DNA from: Actinomycetes bacterium
GTDB lineage: Bacteria; Actinomycetota; Acidimicrobiia; Acidimicrobiales; RAAP-2
Reading direction: 5' to 3'
DNA length: 8,107 bases
Assembly (NCBI GenBank): GCA_021849765.1
Contig: JAJZSM010000061.1
Location: forward strand, 1-8,107
This document shows positions 1 through 4,873 of this stretch, one piece after another (positions within the stretch are counted from its first letter, which is position 1; each line of letters opens with the position of its first letter). Position numbers and translations under genes: made by a program. The notes under the pieces are model-generated. The model was given only the letters and a program-made list of their open reading frames with translations. It did no database searches and had not been told where the DNA came from.

Positions 1-1141
1 GGGACTCCATCTCAACCGCGGCCACGAAGGCGTCCTCGGTGAGTTTCGAGACGTCCCCGGCGGCGGCGAGTTCGTTGGCGACGCGCGCCACGGCGACGCC
101 CACGTCACCCCCGGCGGCGGCCGTCGCGTGGACGTAGCGCTCGAGACCGAGGTCGATGACCACGTCGATCGCGTCGCGCTGAGCGTCGCTCGCCTCACCG
201 AGGAGTGCCACCACCGCAGCGCGGCGCTCGGCCGGCATCGGACCCAGGGACTCGGCCACGCGGCGCTGCCAGTCGGCGTCGGGCGCTAGGTCGACCAGAT
301 CGGGTTCGCGGAAGTAGCGGTAGTCCTCGGCCTCCTCCTTCACGCGCATCGTCGAGGTCGCCCCCTGGGTCTCGTCCCAGTGCCGGGTCTCTTGTCGAAC
401 GACGCCGCCGTCCTCGATGAGGGCCACCTGTCGCTCCGCCTCAAACTCGATCGCCCGGTGTAGGCTGCGCAGCGAGTTGAGGTTCTTGATCTCGCAGCGG
501 GTCCCGAAGGGGTCGCCACTGTGGCGAACCGAGACGTTGGCGTCGATGCGCATCGACCCCTCCTCCATCCGTCCGTCCGAGGCGCCGGTCGCGATTAGCA
601 CCGCACGCAGCTCGCTCGCGTAGAGCCGCGCCTGGGCGGCCGAACGGATGTCGGGGCCCGAGACGATCTCGACCAGCGGCACACCTGAGCGGTTGTAGTC
701 CACGAGCGAGCGTTCGGCACCGTGGATGCGTCCGCTGGCGCCCAGGTGCGTCGACTTGCCGGTGTCCTCCTCCAGGTGCGCGCGCTCGATGCTCACCCGA
801 GACCCATCGGGCAGGTCGAGGTACCCGCCTGCGTTGATCGGCAGGTCGTACTGGGAGATCTGGAAGTCCTTGGGCATGTCGGGGTAGAAGTAGTTCTTGC
901 GGTGGAACGTCGAGGGCGCAATCGTGGCGTGCAGCGCCATGCCGATCGCCATCGCCATCGAGACGGCCTGCTCGTTCAGCACCGGCAGCGAGCCCGGCAG
1001 GCCCAGGCACACTGGGCAGATGTTCGTGTTGGCCTCGGCGCCAAATGCGTTGGCGCAGCCACAGAACATCTTGGTGGCGGTTCGCAACTCGGTGTGAACC
1101 TCGAGTCCAACAACCATCTCCCAACCGGCTGGCAACGTCAT
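1..1141 (-). CDS. gatB: Asp/Glu-tRNA amidotransferase subunit B (3' end outside window)
   Basis: GatB is the kinase-like and tRNA-binding subunit of GatCAB. It activates the side chain of Glu-tRNA(Gln) or Asp-tRNA(Asn) with ATP, and the ammonia released by GatA then amidates it. The first 380 codons are present without an in-frame stop; the family is usually about 475-500 residues, so roughly the last 100 (tail/YqeY-like region) are missing. Visible family motifs: GLEVHTEL (residues 12-19), a zinc-type Cys set C27-G-C29 and C42-P-V-C45 followed by LGLPGSLPVLN, the EEDTGKSTH block, DYNRSGVPLVEI, EIKNLNSLRS, and WDETQGATSTMR...YRYFREPDL. The ATG overlaps the gatA stop in an ATGA tetranucleotide. 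GGAG lies 8 nt upstream of the ATG (1150-1153). Last gene of the hydrolase-gatC-gatA-gatB run. Identification is firm; nothing in the visible part looks defective. Confidence 0.97.
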   Translation of the reverse strand, partial: MTLPAGWEMVVGLEVHTELRTATKMFCGCANAFGAEANTNICPVCLGLPGSLPVLNEQAVSMAMAIGMALHATIAPSTFHRKNYFYPDMPKDFQISQYDLPINAGGYLDLPDGSRVSIERAHLEEDTGKSTHLGASGRIHGAERSLVDYNRSGVPLVEIVSGPDIRSAAQARLYASELRAVLIATGASDGRMEEGSMRIDANVSVRHSGDPFGTRCEIKNLNSLRSLHRAIEFEAERQVALIEDGGVVRQETRHWDETQGATSTMRVKEEAEDYRYFREPDLVDLAPDADWQRRVAESLGPMPAERRAAVVALLGEASDAQRDAIDVVIDLGLERYVHATAAAGGDVGVAVARVANELAAAGDVSKLTEDAFVAAVEMES

Positions 1142-2559
1142 GATTCCCGCTCCGCGTCTTCGAGCACCGTGGCCGCGGCGAAGAGCCGCGCTTCGCTACG
1201 ACCCGGTCCGAGCAATTGGACGCCGATCGGCAGGTCCGCCTCGCCCCGGCCGAAGGGGACCGAGAGCGCAGCCTCGCCGGCCAGGTTCGTCGGGATCGTG
1301 AAGACGTCCGACAGGTACATGGCCATCGGATCGTTCGTCTTGGAGCCGAAAGTGAATGCGACCGAGGGGGTCGTGGCGCCGAGCAGCAGGTCGACGTCGA
1401 GGTACGCGCGGCGGAACGCGTCGCGCATCTGCGTGCGGACCTTCAGCGCCTGGCCGTAGTAGGCGTCGTAGTACCCCGCCGACAGCGCGTAGGTCCCGAG
1501 CATGATCCGTCGCTTCACTTCGGCCCCGAAGCCCACCGTGCGGGTCGCCTCATTCATCGCCGCGACATCCTCGGCGTCGACGCGCAGTCCGTAGCGCACG
1601 CCGTCGTAGCGCGCCAAGTTGCTCGACGCCTCGGCCGGTGCGATGAGGTAGTAGGCGCTGAGCCCGAGTCGCAACTCAGGGATGGACAGCTCGACGATCG
1701 AGGCCCCGGCCGCCGCGAGGACCGCCGCGGCCCGTTCGACCGCGTCGACGATCTCAGCGTCGGCACCGTCGATCAGTTCGCGAACCAGTCCGATCCGCCG
1801 ACCCGCCACGCCGTCGTTGAGGTGTGCGACGAGGCTCGGTGACGGTTCGGGCAACGACGTCGAATCCATCGGGTCGTGGCCCGCGATGACCTCGAGCAGC
1901 AGCGCCGCGTCAGCGACGGTCGAAGCGAAGGGGCCGATCTGGTCGAGTGAGCTCGCAAACGCGATCAGGCCGTAGCGCGAGACCAACCCGTAGGTGGGCT
2001 TTACCCCGACGATGCCACAGAGCGCGGCGGGCTGCCTGATCGACCCACCCGTGTCACTGCCGAGCGCGAGGGGGGTCATGGCCGCGGCCACGGCGGCCGC
2101 GGAGCCACCCGAGGAACCTCCCGGCACCCGGGTCGGGTCGAGCGGGTTGCGGGTCGGGCCGAACGCCGAGGTCTCGGTCGACGAGCCCATCGCGAACTCG
2201 TCGAGGTTGGTCTTGCCCATCGGCACGGCGCCAGCCCCGAGGAGCCGGTCGACGACCGTGGCGCTGTAGGGCGGACGCCACCCTTCGAGGATCCGCGACG
2301 AGCAAGTCGTCGGGACCCCGACCTGGCAGAGGTTGTCCTTGAGCGCGATCGGCACCCCGGCGAGTCGTCCCGGGTCGGCGCCACGGGCGACCGCGTCGTC
2401 GACACGCGCCGCCGCCGCCATCGCCCCGTCCTCGTCGACGTGCAGAAAGATGTTCAGTTCGTCGTTGCGCGCCCGGATCGCGTCGAGCGATTCCTGGGCG
2501 AGGGCCGTCGCACTCAGCGCGCCGGCGCGTACGCCTTCGGCCATGGTGATCGCGTTCAC
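1138..2559 (-). CDS. gatA: Asp/Glu-tRNA amidotransferase subunit A
   Basis: GatA is the glutaminase of the GatCAB complex, an amidase-signature enzyme that hydrolyses glutamine and channels ammonia to GatB. The protein has 473 residues, the normal length. The Lys-cisSer-Ser triad of the amidase family is intact: K74 in IALKDN, S149 in GGSSGGS, and S173 in SDTGGSIRQPA; the spacing of 24 between the two Ser matches the family. Further family blocks are GKTNLDEFAMGSS and KPTYGLVSRYG. The start is GTG at 2559, overlapping the gatC stop by 4 bp (GTGA). It has a strong GGGAGG 4 nt upstream, which favours this start over the internal ATG at 2544. The stop overlaps the gatB start. Presence of GatCAB suggests that the organism makes Gln-tRNA and/or Asn-tRNA by the indirect route; which one cannot be read from this window. 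Confidence 0.98.
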   Translation of the reverse strand: MNAITMAEGVRAGALSATALAQESLDAIRARNDELNIFLHVDEDGAMAAAARVDDAVARGADPGRLAGVPIALKDNLCQVGVPTTCSSRILEGWRPPYSATVVDRLLGAGAVPMGKTNLDEFAMGSSTETSAFGPTRNPLDPTRVPGGSSGGSAAAVAAAMTPLALGSDTGGSIRQPAALCGIVGVKPTYGLVSRYGLIAFASSLDQIGPFASTVADAALLLEVIAGHDPMDSTSLPEPSPSLVAHLNDGVAGRRIGLVRELIDGADAEIVDAVERAAAVLAAAGASIVELSIPELRLGLSAYYLIAPAEASSNLARYDGVRYGLRVDAEDVAAMNEATRTVGFGAEVKRRIMLGTYALSAGYYDAYYGQALKVRTQMRDAFRRAYLDVDLLLGATTPSVAFTFGSKTNDPMAMYLSDVFTIPTNLAGEAALSVPFGRGEADLPIGVQLLGPGRSEARLFAAATVLEDAERES

Positions 2560-2855
2560 GGCGCCTCCCCCATGATCCGCGGCACCGCGAAGCAGCCGTC
2601 TTCGGCGTCCGGAGCGGCCGCGAGCACGACATCTCGATTGAGGCTTGGGCGTACGACGTCCTGGCGGACCACGTTGATCAGGTCATAGGGGTGGGCCGTC
2701 GCGATGACGTCGCCGAGGTCGAGCGACTGCATGTCCGCTGCGTGGTCGAGGATGCGTGCCAGCTGCACGGTGAACAGGTCGAGTTCCTCGTCGCTCAGGC
2801 GCAACCGCGCGAGCTTGGCCACGTGAGCGACCTCGGCCCGGGTCAGCCCGCTCAC
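2556..2855 (-). CDS. gatC: Asp/Glu-tRNA amidotransferase subunit C
   Basis: GatC is the small subunit that wraps around GatA and GatB and stabilises the amidotransferase. The protein has 99 residues, normal for the family. The N-terminal helix block LTRAEVAHVAKLARLRLS is typical, followed by the acidic EEL segment, the linker and the C-terminal block with RPSLNRDVVLAAAPDAEDG and FAVPRIM, the usual GatC ending. The start is GTG at 2855, overlapping the stop of the upstream hydrolase gene by 4 bp (GTGA). No Shine-Dalgarno is visible in front of it, so translation probably depends on ribosomes finishing the hydrolase. Its stop overlaps gatA by 4 bp in the same way. Identification is firm. Confidence 0.96.
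   Translation of the reverse strand: MSGLTRAEVAHVAKLARLRLSDEELDLFTVQLARILDHAADMQSLDLGDVIATAHPYDLINVVRQDVVRPSLNRDVVLAAAPDAEDGCFAVPRIMGEAP
2564..2569 (-). promoter_or_regulatory. Ribosome binding site of gatA
   Basis: The minus strand reads GGGAGG followed by 4 nt and the GTG start codon. It lies inside the 3' end of gatC and decides the choice of the GTG at 2559 as the gatA start. It is the clearest Shine-Dalgarno sequence in the gat cluster, where gatC itself has none. Confidence 0.7.
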
Positions 2856-3604
2856 GGGGCGACCGTCTTGTGGATGAAGTCACGCGTCAGGGACTGCACG
2901 ACCGGCTGATCGTTGTCGATCGTGGCGACGTGGAACGAGTTCTCCAGCCACACCCGCTCAATGGGACCACGCACGCGCGCAACGAGGTCGTCGCCGTTGT
3001 CCACGGTCACGACGTGGTCCTCGCGACTCGAGAGCAGGAGGCTCGGCGCCACGATCGACCCCAGTGCGTCGTAGACTTCGCTGATGCCATCGAAGAGGCT
3101 CTTCGCGCACGCGAGCGGCGTCGCGTCGTAGGCGAGTTCGCTCACGCCCTCGCGCTTCACGTCCGATCCGATGGCGTCGATCGTCGTGAGCCCGGCCTCG
3201 ATGAGCTGGTTGAGACCGTCAATCATCTCGGGGACGGGGGGCTTGACGAGCGGGTTGATGAAGACGGCGGCGCTGACGTCGCGACGCTGGGCGACGTAGG
3301 CGCCCAAACCGCCACCCATCGACAGTCCCACGACCGCGACGCGCGCGGTCCGTCCCGCGAGGTCGTCGTACGCCTCAAGGGCTGCGCCGGTCCAGTCAGC
3401 CCAGCTCGTCGTCGTCATGTCGGCCACCGAGGTACCGTGGCCCGGCAGGCGCGGCAACGAGACGGTGAAGCCGTCGGCGGCGAGGAACTCGGCGAGTGGC
3501 CGCACCGAGGAGGGATTGCCGGTGAACCCGTGCAGCACGAGCACGCCGGTGTCGCTCCCGGCCGCCTCGAAGGGCTCGCAGCCGGGGAGTATGGCAGTCG
3601 TCAT
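2852..3604 (-). CDS. Alpha/beta hydrolase, carboxylesterase / monoacylglycerol lipase-like
   Basis: Predicted cytosolic serine hydrolase of 250 residues with the alpha/beta fold. It resembles the small Est30-type carboxylesterases and monoacylglycerol lipases. Residues 21-30 carry the oxyanion-hole strand LVLHGFTGNP, residues 54-57 PGHG, and the nucleophile elbow is GLSMGG with S95. D196 (SSREDHVV) and H225 (NSFHVATID) complete a Ser-Asp-His triad, so the enzyme should be active. No signal peptide or membrane segment is seen. The natural substrate cannot be read from the sequence; short-chain acyl esters or monoglycerides are likely from family knowledge. ATG start at 3604 with only a weak GAG upstream and a GC-rich hairpin 12 nt before it. 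Its stop overlaps gatC by 4 bp, so it heads the gat transcript as a coupled first gene. A role in tRNA amidation is not implied by its family; the linkage may be only one of expression. Confidence 0.9.
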   Translation of the reverse strand: MTTAILPGCEPFEAAGSDTGVLVLHGFTGNPSSVRPLAEFLAADGFTVSLPRLPGHGTSVADMTTTSWADWTGAALEAYDDLAGRTARVAVVGLSMGGGLGAYVAQRRDVSAAVFINPLVKPPVPEMIDGLNQLIEAGLTTIDAIGSDVKREGVSELAYDATPLACAKSLFDGISEVYDALGSIVAPSLLLSSREDHVVTVDNGDDLVARVRGPIERVWLENSFHVATIDNDQPVVQSLTRDFIHKTVAP

Positions 3605-3616
3605 AGCTCACAGACT

Positions 3617-3637
3617 ACCGGCCGCGCCGCGGCCGGT
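3617..3637 (-). terminator. Perfect GC-rich hairpin between SDR and hydrolase genes
   Basis: A perfect 9 bp inverted repeat (ACCGGCCGC / GCGGCCGGT) with a 3-base loop lies 19 bp after the SDR stop and 12 bp before the hydrolase ATG. All but one of the stem pairs are G-C. No T-run follows on the minus strand, so it is not a classical intrinsic terminator. It could be a U-less terminator or a pause site, stabilise the 3' end of the SDR mRNA, or mask the start region of the hydrolase mRNA. The structure is seen directly; the function is inferred. Confidence 0.4.
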
Positions 3638-3656
3638 CGGTGGGCCACGGGCTTGA

Positions 3657-4535
3657 TCAGCCGAGCAGCGTCGGCAGCTGGGCGGCGAGGTCCGCCACGG
3701 CCCACCGGTCGTCGCGCTCGAGGGTCTCGGTCATCGTCCAGTTCTGGAAGAGTCGCACGGTGCCGCCCTGGACGAAGAAGACCCGTCCGGTGGCGGTGCA
3801 GTCGGCCATCGCCAACGTTGCGACCAAGGGTGAGATGTTGGCGGGGTCCCACACGTCAAAGGCCGCTTCGTCGCTCGGCTTGACGACGTAGTCCGCAAGG
3901 CCTGGGGTCGACTCGGTCATCCGGGTACGCGCGGCCGGTGCGATGGCGTTCGCCCGCACGCCGTAACGACCCAGCTCCTCTGCGATGATGACCGTGAACG
4001 CGGCGATGCCCGCCTTCGCGGCGCCGTAGTTGGACTGGCCGATGTTGCCGAGCAGTCCCGAGGTCGACGACGTGTTGATGATCGACGCGTTGACCGGATG
4101 GCCGGCCTTGGCTCGCTCGCGCCAGTACGTCGCGGCGTGGCGCGTGGGAACGAAGTGGCCCTTCAAGTGGACGTTGATGACCGCGTCCCAGTCTGCCTCC
4201 GAGAGGTTCACAAGCACCCGGTCGCGCAGAATCCCGGCGTTGTTGACCAGGACGTCCAGCTCGCCGTAGGTGTCAAGGGCCGTTTGGATCAGCCTGGCGC
4301 CACCCTCCCACTCGGCGACATTGTCGTGGTTGGCGACGGCCTCGCCCCCGAAGGCGCGGATCTCGGCGACAACCTCCTCAGCGGGCGTGGCCGCGCTCGC
4401 CGAACCATCCAGGGACCCGCCAAGGTCGTTTACAACGACCTTGGCGCCCTCGGCGGCGAACAGCAGCGCGTGTTCGCGACCGATCCCGCGGCCGGCACCG
4501 GTGATAATCGCTACACGACCGTCCAACGCACCCAT
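3657..4535 (-). CDS. SDR-family dehydrogenase, 3-hydroxyacyl-CoA / hydroxysteroid dehydrogenase-like
   Basis: Classical short-chain dehydrogenase, 292 residues, predicted to be cytosolic. The Rossmann motif TGAGRGIG is at residues 12-19. VVVNDLGG (33-40), with Asp after the second strand, favours NAD(H) over NADP(H). NNAG is at 98-101, and the active-site set is N121, S157, Y170 and K174 (YGAAK). The NDLGGSLDG...AVANHDNV pattern is that of the MFE-2/HSD17B4 branch, which oxidises (3R)-hydroxyacyl-CoA or hydroxysteroids. Close-looking actinobacterial members take part in lipid or sterol breakdown. There is a C-terminal extension of about 35 residues after the usual GG end, also typical of this branch, so it is longer than a minimal SDR (about 250). 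Start: GTG at 4538 and ATG at 4535 are adjacent; the ATG has GAGGGAG at a better 5 nt spacing. The substrate is not known. All catalytic residues are intact. Confidence 0.93.
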   Translation of the reverse strand: MGALDGRVAIITGAGRGIGREHALLFAAEGAKVVVNDLGGSLDGSASAATPAEEVVAEIRAFGGEAVANHDNVAEWEGGARLIQTALDTYGELDVLVNNAGILRDRVLVNLSEADWDAVINVHLKGHFVPTRHAATYWRERAKAGHPVNASIINTSSTSGLLGNIGQSNYGAAKAGIAAFTVIIAEELGRYGVRANAIAPAARTRMTESTPGLADYVVKPSDEAAFDVWDPANISPLVATLAMADCTATGRVFFVQGGTVRLFQNWTMTETLERDDRWAVADLAAQLPTLLG

Positions 4536-4540
4536 CACAA

Positions 4541-4547
4541 CTCCCTC
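4541..4547 (-). promoter_or_regulatory. Ribosome binding site of the SDR gene
   Basis: The minus strand reads GAGGGAG, 5 nt before the ATG at 4535 and only 2 nt before the in-frame GTG at 4538. The spacing favours the ATG as the true start. Confidence 0.6.
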
Positions 4548-4562
4548 ACTCGTCCTCGCCCG

Positions 4563-4568
4563 ATTGTA
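4563..4568 (-). promoter_or_regulatory. Possible -10 element (TACAAT) for the SDR gene
   Basis: TACAAT on the minus strand stands out in GC-rich DNA and lies 27 nt before the SDR ATG, inside the 50 bp gap after the HIT-like gene. No TTGACA-like -35 is found at the usual spacing, so this is weak evidence. If real, it would start a transcript with a leader of about 20 nt and separate the SDR unit from the ligA/PASTA/HIT-like unit. Confidence 0.25.
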
Positions 4569-4585
4569 CTGACGCGCTGGTAGCC

Positions 4586-4873
4586 CTATCGTCGCCAGAA
4601 CGCCGGTGGCCTCGCGTGGGCGTGGTAGTGGTCGGGGATGTTGCGCATGTGGTCATCGATCGTCCACTGACCGACCCCGAGTTCACGGTCGGCCACCGCC
4701 GCGAGTCGTTCGTGGAGCTGTCGTTTCAGATCCTCCGGTGGCGTGGCGTCGTGGTTGCGCCACACCACCATGGGCACGAGGCATATCTCGCAGTCCGCGA
4801 TCCAGCAGAGATCGTCCTCGACGTAACGCGTCGTGATCACCGCCGCCTGGCAGAGCTCACAATCGCCGCTCAC
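4586..4873 (-). CDS. Small HIT-like protein with CxxC motifs
   Basis: A 95-residue protein that reads as a shortened, divergent member of the histidine-triad (HIT) fold. It opens with C5-E-L-C8, like the zinc CxxC of Hint proteins. Then comes an EDD-type strand (19-21), a second Cys group C23, C28 and C31 (CEIC), a PMVVWRNH strand (34-41) where HIT proteins have a V-I-P-K-x-H segment, a helix at about 46-65, and the triad-like HYHAHAR (82-88), which fits H-x-H-x-H-x-x with H84 as the candidate nucleophile. The glycine-rich loop that normally precedes the triad (N-x-G...AGQ) is absent, so nucleotide hydrolysis is uncertain; metal binding by the Cys residues is likely. Predicted soluble; no signal peptide. 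The start is GTG at 4873, overlapping the stop of the PASTA protein by 4 bp (GTGA), with no Shine-Dalgarno, so translation is probably coupled. The open frame continues further upstream, but there it is only a shadow of the PASTA gene. Function unknown. Confidence 0.8.
   Translation of the reverse strand: MSGDCELCQAAVITTRYVEDDLCWIADCEICLVPMVVWRNHDATPPEDLKRQLHERLAAVADRELGVGQWTIDDHMRNIPDHYHAHARPPAFWRR

Noticed and set aside
441..1124. Minus-strand open frame of 227 codons
   Set aside because: Out of frame with gatB, which reads through the same region with all family motifs; the shadow is Arg/Gly/Pro-rich and has no motif.
722..1459. Plus-strand open frame of 245 codons across the gatA/gatB junction
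   Set aside because: Antisense shadow of gatB and gatA; no domain signature.
2870..3883. Long plus-strand open frame of 337 codons
   Set aside because: It lies antisense to the hydrolase and SDR genes, both of which have intact family motifs. Its translation is Arg/Val/Glu-rich with no recognisable motif, as expected for the opposite strand of high-GC coding DNA.
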